Shown piece by piece: positions 45,502 to 54,687 of a stretch of 64,000 bases of DNA. A program made the position numbers and the translations under genes. Each line of letters opens with the position of its first letter. Positions within the stretch are counted from its first letter, which is position 1. The notes beneath the pieces are model-generated. The model saw nothing but the letters and a program-made list of their open reading frames with translations, was not told the origin of the DNA and did not search any database. Source of the DNA: Phycisphaeraceae bacterium (GTDB lineage Bacteria; Planctomycetota; Phycisphaerae; Phycisphaerales; Phycisphaeraceae); assembly GCA_028280965.1 (NCBI GenBank), contig JANQKT010000087.1, positions 41,282 to 105,281 on the forward strand. Direction: 5' to 3'.

Positions 45502-46863
45502 TCACCCCGCCGCCATCGGCGTCAGGTACCGCACCGGCTGGTCGTTCGCCTTGTACTCGGGGAAGAAGTCGGTCTTGTCCGTCTCGAAGCCGAACAGCGC
45601 GTGCAGCGCCTCGGCGAAGACGACGCGGAAATCGACGTGCACCGGCAGGTCGCGGTTCTGGTAGAGCCTGCGCCGTTCCAGGCCGGTCCACTTGCCGTAG
45701 ACGTTGCCGCCCTTGACCATGCCGCCCATCGCGAGCATGAACCCGCCGTGGCCGTGGTCGCTGCCGTTGTTGCCGTTCTCGCGGACGGTCCGGCCGAACT
45801 CGGACATGACTAGGACCAGCGTCTTGTCCATGTGGCTGCCCAGGTCGTCGTGGAAGGCGCGCATCGCCTGGGCGAGGGTGCCGAGCATGTTCGCCATCGT
45901 TCCGGTGGACCCGCCCTGGTAGGCGTGGTGGTCCCAGCCGCCGTAGTCGAGCGCGGCGACCACCAGGCCCTCGCCGGCCTTGATGACCTTGGCGGTGTCG
46001 GCGAGCTGGCGGGCGAGGTGCGAGTTGGGGTACTTGGCGTTGCCCTGCCCGCGGACGATGCCGCGGAGGTGGCGCAGTTTCTCGATGCTTTCCTCGCCCT
46101 TCTCGACGAGCTTCTCGTTCAGGTCGTCCTCGGGCTTGTCCACGGGTTTGACCGCCGGGCCGCCGGACAGCCGCGGGCCGTCGTCGGCGGGGGCGTTGTC
46201 TTGCTCTGCGGGCTTGTCCCCGCCGGCGTTTCGGCGGAAGGCCTCGGCGTTGTCGTCGCAGCTGTAAAGCCGCTCGAACGCGTTCATCGCCCGGTCCGCG
46301 TTGCCCGTCGGCACGGCCAGCACCGGGTACTGCCCGCGCAGCGAACGCGGCAGCGTCGGCTGGAGCGACACGGCGCGCAGCGGGCGGTCGTGGTTGGACG
46401 ACGTCGCGGTGAGGTACCGGTTCAGCCAGCCCTCGGTGACGGACTTGACGCCCGGCGCGGCGCGCTCCATGAAGTCCTGCGCGTCGAAGTGGCTCCGCGT
46501 CGGGTGCGTCGAGCCGGTGCACATGATCGCGCCCAGCCGCTTGCCCTCGTACAGCTTGTGCAACGGATCGAGCGACGGGTGCAGCCCGAACAGGTTGGTC
46601 AGCGGGATGACCGCGGGGTTGTTCGCGTCGTCGGACTTCGCGGGGATCGCGATCGTCGGGCGGACGTTGTAGTACTCCGGGTCCCCGGCCGGGACGATCG
46701 CGTTCAGCGGGTCGGCCCCGCCACGCAGATAGATCGTCACCAGCGTCGGCGGGTGGCCCTGCTCGCGCAGCGCCTGCGCGAGCGCACGCGTGTTCAGGCC
46801 GAGCGCCGCGGCACCCATAAACGCGCTGGAACCTGCAAGAAACTGTCGGCGGGTTGGGGACAT
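45502..46863 (-). CDS. DUF1501 domain protein (Tat-type signal)
   Basis: SPTRRQFLAGSSAFMGAAALGLN; LVTIYLRGGADPLNAIVPAGDPEYYNVRPTIAIP; VVAALDYGGWDHHAYQGG; VLVMSEFGRTVRENGNNGSDHGHGGFMLAMGG. Confidence 0.95.
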   Translation of the reverse strand: MSPTRRQFLAGSSAFMGAAALGLNTRALAQALREQGHPPTLVTIYLRGGADPLNAIVPAGDPEYYNVRPTIAIPAKSDDANNPAVIPLTNLFGLHPSLDPLHKLYEGKRLGAIMCTGSTHPTRSHFDAQDFMERAAPGVKSVTEGWLNRYLTATSSNHDRPLRAVSLQPTLPRSLRGQYPVLAVPTGNADRAMNAFERLYSCDDNAEAFRRNAGGDKPAEQDNAPADDGPRLSGGPAVKPVDKPEDDLNEKLVEKGEESIEKLRHLRGIVRGQGNAKYPNSHLARQLADTAKVIKAGEGLVVAALDYGGWDHHAYQGGSTGTMANMLGTLAQAMRAFHDDLGSHMDKTLVLVMSEFGRTVRENGNNGSDHGHGGFMLAMGGMVKGGNVYGKWTGLERRRLYQNRDLPVHVDFRVVFAEALHALFGFETDKTDFFPEYKANDQPVRYLTPMAAG

Positions 46864-46913
46864 CGGGGTCGCTCCTGTTCATCAAGCCTGCTGGGCTTTG
46901 TTGTTGAACCACA

Positions 46914-47014
46914 GAGACACAGAGATCACAGAGACATACCAAGGAGTTCAAATTGTTTTGATAAACAATAAGAATTGCTCTTCTGTCCTCTGTGCTCTTT
47001 GTGTCTCTGTGGTA
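46914..47014. repeat. Inverted repeat, family D variant (ACCACAGAGACACAGAG)
   Basis: ttgaaccacagagacacagagatcacagag ... ctctgtgctctttgtgtctctgtggt. Confidence 0.88.
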
Positions 47015-47067
47015 AGCATGTCTTTAATCTGTGCCATCTGTGAAACCTATGGACAAACCTGCCTTGT

Positions 47068-48846
47068 TTATTGTTGTTGAAAGTCCGGCGATCCCAACAG
47101 GATCGACAGCATCTCCTGCGCGCTCGGGTTGCGCCCGAGTTCTTCATCAATGATCGTGCTGGTCCGCTCGCTCAGCCCGGCGGGCAGGACCTGGTTGGCG
47201 AGTTTTTTCTTCAGCTCCTCGGCGGGGAGGTTCGCGAGCAGCGCCTCGGGCACGCGGATACCTTTCAAACGGTTGCCCGCCAGGTCCATCGCGAACGTCC
47301 AGCGGTACACCAGCACGCCCGGGTCCAGCCAGGCCTCGGCGGTGTCGTACCAGCCCGTCGGGTCCGGGCAGCCGTAGGTCTTCTGGCCCATCAGCGACAG
47401 CGCCTGGTCGATCTGGCCGTAGGACGTCGCCTCGGCGCCGGTCGCGCGGACGGCGGAGACGACGTACTCGAAAGGCGTCTTGAACTTCACGCGGTGGTTC
47501 TGCCGGTACAGGAAGTCTTCGGAGAACACGATCGCCTCGTAGACCTCGGGCAGGTCGCCCTTGGTCCGCTTGAAGACCTTGGCGATCTCGGCGACCAGGG
47601 CTTCGCTCGGTTCGTCCCGCAGGAGGTACCGGCAGAGCTTGCGGCTGATGAAGTCGGCGGTGTACTTGTGCTTGGCCAGCGCGCGGATCACGGAGATGCC
47701 CTGCTCCTCGCCCCCGCCACGCAGGCGCGAGCCGAGCACGACCTTGTTGCCCGTGTCGTGGACGCCGGCGTTGAAGTAGAAGCCGTAATCGTCCTGTTGA
47801 TCCGCATTGCTGTTGCCGCGCCGGCGGTCGTTGCGGGCGTTGTCCTGCATGTTCCGGGGGCGCCAGCGGGCGGTCCAGCCGGTGAAGACGCGGGCGAGCT
47901 CGGTGACGTCGCGCTGCTTGTACTCGCGGTCCACGCCGAGCGTGTGCAGCTCCATCAGCTCGCGGGCGTAGTTCTCGTTGAGCCCGCGCTGCCGCTGCAG
48001 GGCGCGGACCGAGCGCGGCACGTTGTCGCGGTTCTCGTACTTCTCGATCAGCGCCAGCTCGCGCTCGGTCAGCGGCTTCTGCGACACCGCGTTGTCCAGG
48101 AAGAACAGCATCGCGGGGTGGCGGGCGGTGGCCATGAGCAAGTCCTCGAAGTCGCCGAAGGCGTGCTCGCGCAGGACGTTCTCTTCCCAGTGGTTGGCGA
48201 AGTACGCGACGTCGTTGGAGTTCTGATCGACCGAGAAGTGGTCCCGCCAGAACGCGATGATCACCTCTTCGAACTGGCGCCCGGAGTAGATCGCGCGGTG
48301 GTAGACCGCGGCGCGCAGCTCGGCCTGGACATCCCGGCGGAGCTGGTTGCGCTCGCGCTGCTCCTGCTGCCTAAGCTCGCGCTCGGCCTTGGTCGGCGTC
48401 TTGCCCTTGTACGGCGTGTACTCGGGGCGGTAGGTGCGGAAGATCTCGCCCATGCCCATGTTCAACGACGGCATGTGCTCGGCGAGGTGGGTGTCGACGT
48501 ACACGTTGTCGATGGATTCGGGGTCGAGCTGGTCACGCATCCAGTTCTCGACGCCCATCTCCAGCACGCGCTCCACCTGGCCCGGCCGGGCGCCGAAGGC
48601 CATGCGGTTGAGCACGTGCGTGGCGCGCTCGCGCTCGGTCAGGGGCGGGCCGCTGTCTTCCTCCGCCGAGACGCGGATGGCATTGCCCTCCGAATCCAGG
48701 CCCTGCTTGGCCCCGAGGCCCAGCTCGCGGATGCGTTGCTGCTCTTCTTCGGTGTCGCCGAGCTGTGCAACGACGGCGGCGGGCGCGATGACCAGCGCGA
48801 GGACAGCCAGCAGGCAGGTCGTCAACATCGGCAGGCGTTTGGGCAT
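47068..48846 (-). CDS. DUF1800 domain protein
   Basis: HVLNRMAFGARPGQVERVLEMGVENWMRDQL, WRDHFSVDQN, NENYARELMELHTLGVD, DVTELARVFTGW, CPDPTGWYDTAEAWL. Confidence 0.95.
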   Translation of the reverse strand: MPKRLPMLTTCLLAVLALVIAPAAVVAQLGDTEEEQQRIRELGLGAKQGLDSEGNAIRVSAEEDSGPPLTERERATHVLNRMAFGARPGQVERVLEMGVENWMRDQLDPESIDNVYVDTHLAEHMPSLNMGMGEIFRTYRPEYTPYKGKTPTKAERELRQQEQRERNQLRRDVQAELRAAVYHRAIYSGRQFEEVIIAFWRDHFSVDQNSNDVAYFANHWEENVLREHAFGDFEDLLMATARHPAMLFFLDNAVSQKPLTERELALIEKYENRDNVPRSVRALQRQRGLNENYARELMELHTLGVDREYKQRDVTELARVFTGWTARWRPRNMQDNARNDRRRGNSNADQQDDYGFYFNAGVHDTGNKVVLGSRLRGGGEEQGISVIRALAKHKYTADFISRKLCRYLLRDEPSEALVAEIAKVFKRTKGDLPEVYEAIVFSEDFLYRQNHRVKFKTPFEYVVSAVRATGAEATSYGQIDQALSLMGQKTYGCPDPTGWYDTAEAWLDPGVLVYRWTFAMDLAGNRLKGIRVPEALLANLPAEELKKKLANQVLPAGLSERTSTIIDEELGRNPSAQEMLSILLGSPDFQQQ

Positions 48847-49032
48847 CGGTGGGCTCGCGTGCGTGTGGAGGACGGGGCGGGCTCGGGCGGGGACCTGCGA
48901 ACACAGGTTCACCTAACAACTTTATATGCCCGATCGACGCCGTTCAAGGATTTTTCGCATATCCGGGCAGAAGTTGTTGTGCTGTAAACCGTTAATCGGC
49001 AAGGCGTAATCCAAACCATGTAGGATAGGCCC

Positions 49033-49557
49033 ATGGACGATATCGACGCGATCGAGGTGATGGCTGAGGGCCGGTTCCTGCGCCTGGTTCGCCGGGGGCG
49101 GTGGGAGTACGCCGAGCGGCCGGTGACGGCGGGGGCGGTGGCGGTCATCGCGACGACGGACACGGGCGAGCTGGTGCTGGTCGAGCAGCACCGCGTGCCG
49201 CTGGGCAGGATGTGCATCGAGCTGCCCGCGGGCCTGGCGGGGGACCTGGACGACGATCCGGACGAGAGCTTCGCCGAGGCCGCCCGCCGGGAGCTGCTCG
49301 AGGAGACCGGCTTCCACGCCGAGACCATCGAGCACCTGTTCAGGGTCTCCACCAGCCCTGGCCTGACCAGCGAGACGATCGACCTGTACCGCGCGACCGG
49401 CCTGACCCGCGAGCACGCGGGCGGGGGCGTCGGCCACGAGCAGATCACGGTGCACCTCGTGCCGGTCGCTGAGGTCGATCCCTGGCTGGCCGATCGCGCC
49501 GCGGATGGCGTCATGGTCGATATCAAGGTCTACACCGCGGCGGCGATGGTGAAGTGA
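49033..49557 (+). CDS. NUDIX hydrolase (ADP-ribose pyrophosphatase-like)
   Basis: Nudix box GDLDDDPDESFAEAARRELLEETGF; VLVEQHRVPLGRMCIELPAGLAG. Confidence 0.93.
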   Translation: MDDIDAIEVMAEGRFLRLVRRGRWEYAERPVTAGAVAVIATTDTGELVLVEQHRVPLGRMCIELPAGLAGDLDDDPDESFAEAARRELLEETGFHAETIEHLFRVSTSPGLTSETIDLYRATGLTREHAGGGVGHEQITVHLVPVAEVDPWLADRAADGVMVDIKVYTAAAMVK

Positions 49558-49605
49558 CGCGGCGGTAAAGCCCAACACGCTTCACACCGCTAAAGTTGTT
49601 TCTTC

Positions 49606-51483
49606 ATGCCGCCCGACCCCGACCCGCCCGACCCTCAACAACCCTCCACCGCCGCGGTGCTCTGGCGGCTGGTCAAGCTGACCTGGCAGTACAAGCTCGG
49701 CGTTGTCGTCATCGTCCTGCTGCAGATGGGCCTGCTCGCGTTCGCGCTCTCGGGCCTCGGGCTGGTCGGGCTGGGCATCGATGTCATCGGCGCGGAGATC
49801 GTCGATTCGGGCAAGCCGCCGAGTTGGCCGTTCGGTATCGAGCCGCCCGCCGACTGGCCGCCGATGACGCGGGTGCTCGTCATCGCCGGCGCGGTGCTCG
49901 TGCTCGGTGTCGCGCGCTTCGCGCTCGAACGCCAGTCGCAGGTCGTCAAGGCGCTGCTGGTCCGTGACATCGTCGTTGACCTGCGCAACACGGTCTACAA
50001 CAAGATGCAGCGGATGAGCTTCCGCTTCTTCGACCGCAACGAGTCCGGCTCGATCATCAACCGCGTCACAGGCGATGTCCAGGCCGTCCGGCGGTTCATC
50101 GACGGCGTGATGATCGAGCTGCTCATGCTCGTCATCGCGCTGGTGTTCTTCGTCGGCTACATGCTGAGTATCCACGTCACGCTGACCCTTGCCTGCCTCG
50201 CGACGACGCCGGTGCTCTGGGTCTTGACGTCGCTGTTCTCGCGCATCGTCCGCCCGGCGTACCGCCGCAACCGCGAGCTGTTCGACAAGGCCGTGCTTGT
50301 CCTCTCCGAGAACGCGCAGGGCGTGCACGTCGTCAAGGGCTTCGCGATGCAGGAAGACGAGAAAGAGAAGTTCAAGCGGGCCAACGACGCCGTCGCCGAC
50401 CAGCACCGCTGGATCTTCCGCAAGGTCGCGCTGTTCGTCCCGTCGGTCGGGCTGATCACCGCGGTCAACCTGCTCGTGCTGCTCATCTACGGCGGGTACC
50501 TCTACGCCAACGACCCCGCCTTCGCTTTCGGCTCGGGGCTGTTTGTTTTCGCGGGCCTGCTGCAGCAGTTCTCAAGCCAGGTCGGCAACCTCGCGCAGAT
50601 CACCAACGCGGTGCAGCGCTCGGTTATCGGCGCCCAGCGCGTGTTCGAGGTGCTGGACGAACCGATGGAGGTCGAATCCAAACACGAGGCGACGCGGCTG
50701 GGCCGCGTGAATGGACAGATTGCCTTCGACAACGCCAGTTTCCAATACAACGAAGACGATGCGCCTGCGCTGCAGGATGTGACCTTCGAGGCATATCCCG
50801 GCGAAACGATCGCCATCCTCGGCGCGACCGGCGCGGGCAAGTCCACGCTGCTTTCAATGATCCCGCGCTTCTACGACCCGACCCACGGCGCGGTCCGCGT
50901 TGATGGCCACGACCTGCGCGACCTGGACCTGGACGACCTCCGCCGAAACATCGGCACGGTGTTCCAGGAGACGTTCCTGTTCTCCAACACGGTGAAGAGC
51001 AACATCGCCTTTGGGTCACCCGACGCGACCCAGGAGCAGATCGAGCAGGCCGCGACCATCGCCCAGGCCCACGACTTTGTGACCACCGAGCTCGACCAGG
51101 GCTACGACACCGTCCTGACCGAGGGCGGCAACGGCCTGTCCGGCGGCCAGCGCCAACGCCTGGCGATCGCAAGGGCGCTCCTGCTCGACCCGCCGATCCT
51201 CTTGATGGACGACCCGACCGCCGCGATCGACCCCGAGACCGAGCACCTGATCCTCTCGGCGATGGAGAGCGCGATGCACGGGCGCACGACCTTTATCGTC
51301 GCCCACCGCTTGTCAACGCTCAAGCGCGCCGACCGCGTGATCGTGCTCGAAGGCGGGCGCATCACCGAGACCGGCACGCACGAGGAGCTGATGAAAACCA
51401 GCGAGCACTACCGCAGCGCCGCGGAAGTTCAGTTAGCGGATGATGATTCAAAGCGACTGCTGGGCTTTGTTCAAACCGATTGA
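49606..51483 (+). CDS. ABC exporter half-transporter (degenerate catalytic residue)
   Basis: TM domain, GATGAGKSTLLSMIPRFYDPTHG, GGNGLSGGQRQRLAIARALLLDPPILLMDDPTAAIDPETE, IVAHRLSTLKRAD. Confidence 0.95.
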   Translation: MPPDPDPPDPQQPSTAAVLWRLVKLTWQYKLGVVVIVLLQMGLLAFALSGLGLVGLGIDVIGAEIVDSGKPPSWPFGIEPPADWPPMTRVLVIAGAVLVLGVARFALERQSQVVKALLVRDIVVDLRNTVYNKMQRMSFRFFDRNESGSIINRVTGDVQAVRRFIDGVMIELLMLVIALVFFVGYMLSIHVTLTLACLATTPVLWVLTSLFSRIVRPAYRRNRELFDKAVLVLSENAQGVHVVKGFAMQEDEKEKFKRANDAVADQHRWIFRKVALFVPSVGLITAVNLLVLLIYGGYLYANDPAFAFGSGLFVFAGLLQQFSSQVGNLAQITNAVQRSVIGAQRVFEVLDEPMEVESKHEATRLGRVNGQIAFDNASFQYNEDDAPALQDVTFEAYPGETIAILGATGAGKSTLLSMIPRFYDPTHGAVRVDGHDLRDLDLDDLRRNIGTVFQETFLFSNTVKSNIAFGSPDATQEQIEQAATIAQAHDFVTTELDQGYDTVLTEGGNGLSGGQRQRLAIARALLLDPPILLMDDPTAAIDPETEHLILSAMESAMHGRTTFIVAHRLSTLKRADRVIVLEGGRITETGTHEELMKTSEHYRSAAEVQLADDDSKRLLGFVQTD

Positions 51484-51578
51484 ACCGCCAAGGCGCCAAG
51501 GACGCCAAGGGATACAAAGGTCCGACTGATTCACCGCGATGATGCCTTCCTTGGCGCACTTGGCGTCTTGGCGGTTCA
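51481..51578. repeat. Inverted repeat, family E (AACCGCCAAGGCGCCAAGG)
   Basis: tgaaccgccaaggcgccaaggacgccaagg ... ccttccttggcgcacttggcgtcttggcggttca; overlaps the upstream stop codon. Confidence 0.92.
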
Positions 51579-51588
51579 AAACCAACCC

Positions 51589-53433
51589 ATGAAAAACCAA
51601 CCCCAACAACCCCGCCTGCTCACGCACGTGCAGCAGACCGAGAAAGAAGCCAGGCAGCGGCCGCTGAGTTTTGCCGTGATCCGCCGGCTGCTCGGCTACA
51701 CACGGCCGTACGCGCTCCGGCGGAACGTCCTCATCGCGCTCGCGCTGACACGCGCCGTGCAGCTGCCCGCGCTCGCGTGGGCGCTCGCCGCCGTGCTCAA
51801 CGGGCCGGTGCTCGCGCAGGACTGGCACGGCGTCTTGTGGGGCGCCGCGGGGTTCTTCGCGCTCGCGGTCTCCACCGCGGTCGTCTTCCACTTCCGCATG
51901 AAGCTCGCGCTCGAGCTGGGCGAGGACGTCATCCACGACCTGCGCAGCGAGATCTTCAACCACCTCCAGTCGATGTCGATGCGGTTCTACGACACGACCA
52001 AGCTCGGGCGGGTCATCAGCCGGGTCACGTCCGACGCCGAGTCGGTCCGCATGGGCGTGCAGAGCGTGCTGTTCATCACGCTCGTGCAGCTGGGCGCGAT
52101 GGTGACCGCCGCGGCGGTGATGCTGTACTACGACCCGCCGCTGTTCTTTGTCGTGCTGGCGATGGCGCCGGTGCTGTGGTGGGTGAGTAAGTTCTTCCGC
52201 GACCGGCTGAGCACGGCGTACCGCGCGACGCAGGAGAGCTTCAGCCGCGTCACCGCGACGCTCGCCGAGTCGGTCAACGGCGTCCGCGTCACGCAGGGCT
52301 TTGTCCGCGAGGACACCAACGCCGAGCTGTTCGGCGAGCTCGTTGATGACCATGCGGCCTATCACGTCCGCTCGGCCAGGCTCCAAGCGGTCTTCCTGCC
52401 ATCCATCGAGCTCAACAGCCAATTGTTCATGGCGGCCCTGCTCGCGCTGGGCGGAGCGCAGGTCTTGCTCGGCCAGTTCTTCGCCGAGTACGCGGCGCAG
52501 ACACCCGCCGACCGTTTTGAATCGCTGGTCGTGTTTGCGCTGCTGATGCCGCAGTTCTTCAACCCGATCGCGACGATCGGCCGGCAGTACAACGACGCGC
52601 TGACCGCGATGGCCGGGGCCGAGCGCGTGTTCGGCCTGCTGGACACCGAGCCCGAGCGGCTCGACGCGGATGGCGCGACGGACCTGCCGCCGATCGACGG
52701 GCGGGTTGAGCTGGACAGCGTGACGTTCGGTTACCTGCCGGGCAAGCCGGTGTTGCACGGCATCTCGCTGACCGCCGAGCCGGGCCAGACCGTCGCGCTG
52801 GTCGGCCATACGGGCAGCGGCAAGACCTCGATCATCAACCTGATCGCGAAGTTTTATCTGCCAAGCGACGGCCGTGTGCTGATCGACGGCCACGACACGC
52901 GCGCGATCACCGGCCGGTCGCTCGCGAAGCAGCTCGGCATCGTGCTGCAGCGCAACTACCTGTTCACCGGCACAGTGATGGACAACATCCGCGTCGGCCG
53001 GCCGGGCGCGACCGATGAGGAGGTCATCGCCTCGGCCCGGGCGCTCGACTGCCTGGACATCCTCGAAGCGTTGCCGAAGGGCTTGCAGACCGAGGTCGGC
53101 GAGAAGGGCGGCAGCCTGTCGCTGGGCCAACGGCAGATCGTGTGCTTCTGCCGGGCGATGCTCGCCGACCCGCGGGTTTTGATTCTGGACGAGGCGACCA
53201 GCGCGGTGGACACGATGACCGAGGCGCGCGTCCAGGCGGCGCTCGCGAAGCTGCTCGCCGGTCGCACGAGTTTTGTCGTCGCGCACCGGCTGAGCACGAT
53301 CCGCCACGCGGATGTGGTCTTGCTGCTCGATGACGGCCGTATTATCGAACGCGGCAGCCACAACGACTTGCTCAAGCAGGGCGGGCGGTACGCGCACCTC
53401 TACCGCCAGTTCATCCACGCGAGCGAGGCTTGA
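51589..53433 (+). CDS. ABC exporter half-transporter (canonical catalytic Glu, LSLGQ signature)
   Basis: GHTGSGKTSIINLIAKFYLPSDG, GEKGGSLSLGQRQIVCFCRAMLADPRVLILDEATSAVD, VVAHRLSTIRHAD. Track TTG start 51568 lies in the repeat; ATG 51589 preferred. Confidence 0.95.
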   Translation: MKNQPQQPRLLTHVQQTEKEARQRPLSFAVIRRLLGYTRPYALRRNVLIALALTRAVQLPALAWALAAVLNGPVLAQDWHGVLWGAAGFFALAVSTAVVFHFRMKLALELGEDVIHDLRSEIFNHLQSMSMRFYDTTKLGRVISRVTSDAESVRMGVQSVLFITLVQLGAMVTAAAVMLYYDPPLFFVVLAMAPVLWWVSKFFRDRLSTAYRATQESFSRVTATLAESVNGVRVTQGFVREDTNAELFGELVDDHAAYHVRSARLQAVFLPSIELNSQLFMAALLALGGAQVLLGQFFAEYAAQTPADRFESLVVFALLMPQFFNPIATIGRQYNDALTAMAGAERVFGLLDTEPERLDADGATDLPPIDGRVELDSVTFGYLPGKPVLHGISLTAEPGQTVALVGHTGSGKTSIINLIAKFYLPSDGRVLIDGHDTRAITGRSLAKQLGIVLQRNYLFTGTVMDNIRVGRPGATDEEVIASARALDCLDILEALPKGLQTEVGEKGGSLSLGQRQIVCFCRAMLADPRVLILDEATSAVDTMTEARVQAALAKLLAGRTSFVVAHRLSTIRHADVVLLLDDGRIIERGSHNDLLKQGGRYAHLYRQFIHASEA

Positions 53434-53440
53434 GGTTGAT

Positions 53441-53575
53441 CTGCTCCCTCTCCCTTCTAGGGAGAGGGCCGGGGTGAGGGTCCAGCGTGATAGGCGCAGC
53501 GCACTACTGATTGAGCCGCGGCCTGTTTGACGCCCGACCCTCATCCCCCTTCTCCCTAACAGGGAGAAGGAGCCC
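53441..53575. repeat. Inverted repeat, family F (CCCTCTCCCT...AGGGAGAGGG / GGGTGAGGGT)
   Basis: ctccctctcccttctagggagagggccggggtgagggt ... accctcatcccccttctccctaacagggagaagg. Confidence 0.88.
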
Positions 53576-53677
53576 AAGCCTGTTCAGTTTGAACGGACTT
53601 GTCCTAAAGCCACGCCCCGTTTGTGCCGACTGTGACGATAACGTCGGATCAGCAGGCAACACTGACGAGGATGCGAG

Positions 53678-54184
53678 ATGCAGCAAGTCGCAAGCGATGA
53701 TGGCATGGCCCCGATCAACGGCCAACCCAAGGACACGGGCAACGACGTCGGCGGCCTGATCGCCGCGGTCGAGGCGAAGATGGCCGAGCTCATGGCCTGG
53801 CACGCCCAGCAGAACAAGCAGCTCGAGACCGACAAGACGGTGCTCGAAGCCCAGGCCGAGCAGCAGCGCGAGACGCTCGCTGCGCAGCGTAAGCAGCTCG
53901 AAGAGCGCGCCGCGCAGGTCGATCAGCAGCGGATCAAGCTCGTCGAGCTGACGAGCAAGCTGCGGGCCGAAGAGACCGCGATGTCGCGCGAGTGGGGCGA
54001 GGTCCAGCGCGAGCGGGAGTCGGTCCAGCGCCAGGCCGCGGAGCTGGCCAAGCAGCGCGAGCGCGTGGACGAGCGGGCCAAGAGCTGGCTGCGCGAGACC
54101 GCGACCGAGCTCAGCCAGCCCCTGAAGCTGACCGAGAGCGAAGCGCCCGAGGCCGGCGACGACGCGGACCGCGAAGCGGCTTAA
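53678..54184 (+). CDS. Coiled-coil hypothetical protein
   Basis: 168 aa, heptad-rich QLETDKTVLEAQAEQQRETLAAQRKQLEERAAQVDQQRIKLVELTSKLRAEE. Confidence 0.75.
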   Translation: MQQVASDDGMAPINGQPKDTGNDVGGLIAAVEAKMAELMAWHAQQNKQLETDKTVLEAQAEQQRETLAAQRKQLEERAAQVDQQRIKLVELTSKLRAEETAMSREWGEVQRERESVQRQAAELAKQRERVDERAKSWLRETATELSQPLKLTESEAPEAGDDADREAA

Positions 54185-54187
54185 GCC

Positions 54188-54580
54188 TCACCCAGACTCT
54201 GAATACGCCTCGACCTCGAACGGGTTGTCCCGGTAGGGGTCGTTGCCGCGCGCCCACTGCCAGGCGCCGGCGAGGACGTACGCCGGCGTGAACAGCGGGC
54301 CCCAGCGTTCGTACTGCTTGACATGGACGCGCTCGTGGGTGCGCGTGACGTCCAGCGCGGCCCGGGTCTGTGCGAGGACGACGTGGCCGATGGTGATCGC
54401 CATCGCGCCGCCTCTGACGAAGGGCAGGCGCTCAAGGATCGGCTTGACCCACCCGCCGTGGGCCTCGATGACGCCGGTGTGGATGGACCAGCCCCCGCCG
54501 GTCGCACGGGCGAGCAGGGCCCACGCCAGGCCGACGAGCGTGTTGGGGCAGGCCCAGAGGTAGAGGGGCAGGCGTTTCAA
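54188..54580 (-). CDS. Membrane protein with HExxHxxQYE motif
   Basis: RTHERVHVKQYERWGPLFTPAYVLAG with hydrophobic flanks; 130 aa. Confidence 0.75.
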   Translation of the reverse strand: MKRLPLYLWACPNTLVGLAWALLARATGGGWSIHTGVIEAHGGWVKPILERLPFVRGGAMAITIGHVVLAQTRAALDVTRTHERVHVKQYERWGPLFTPAYVLAGAWQWARGNDPYRDNPFEVEAYSESG

Positions 54581-54590
54581 CGGTCACAAG

Positions 54591-54672
54591 AATAGCCGCG
54601 ATGCTACGCATCGCTGGCAAAGCACCGTTGATCTATGAGGATCCGCCGGCGATGCGTAGCATCGCGGCTATT
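54591..54672. repeat. Inverted repeat, family A variant
   Basis: aatagccgcgatgctacgcatcgctgg ... ccggcgatgcgtagcatcgcggctatt. Confidence 0.92.
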
Positions 54673-54687
54673 ACTTTTCCATGTTGA

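Noticed and set aside
47071-48987. 638-aa plus-strand ORF, with similar long ORFs at 18016..19800, 51448..53577, 20540..22114, 33155..34477, 41670..42722 and 45832..46971
   Set aside because: All lie antisense to genes with recognisable protein motifs and have high-GC shadow-ORF composition.
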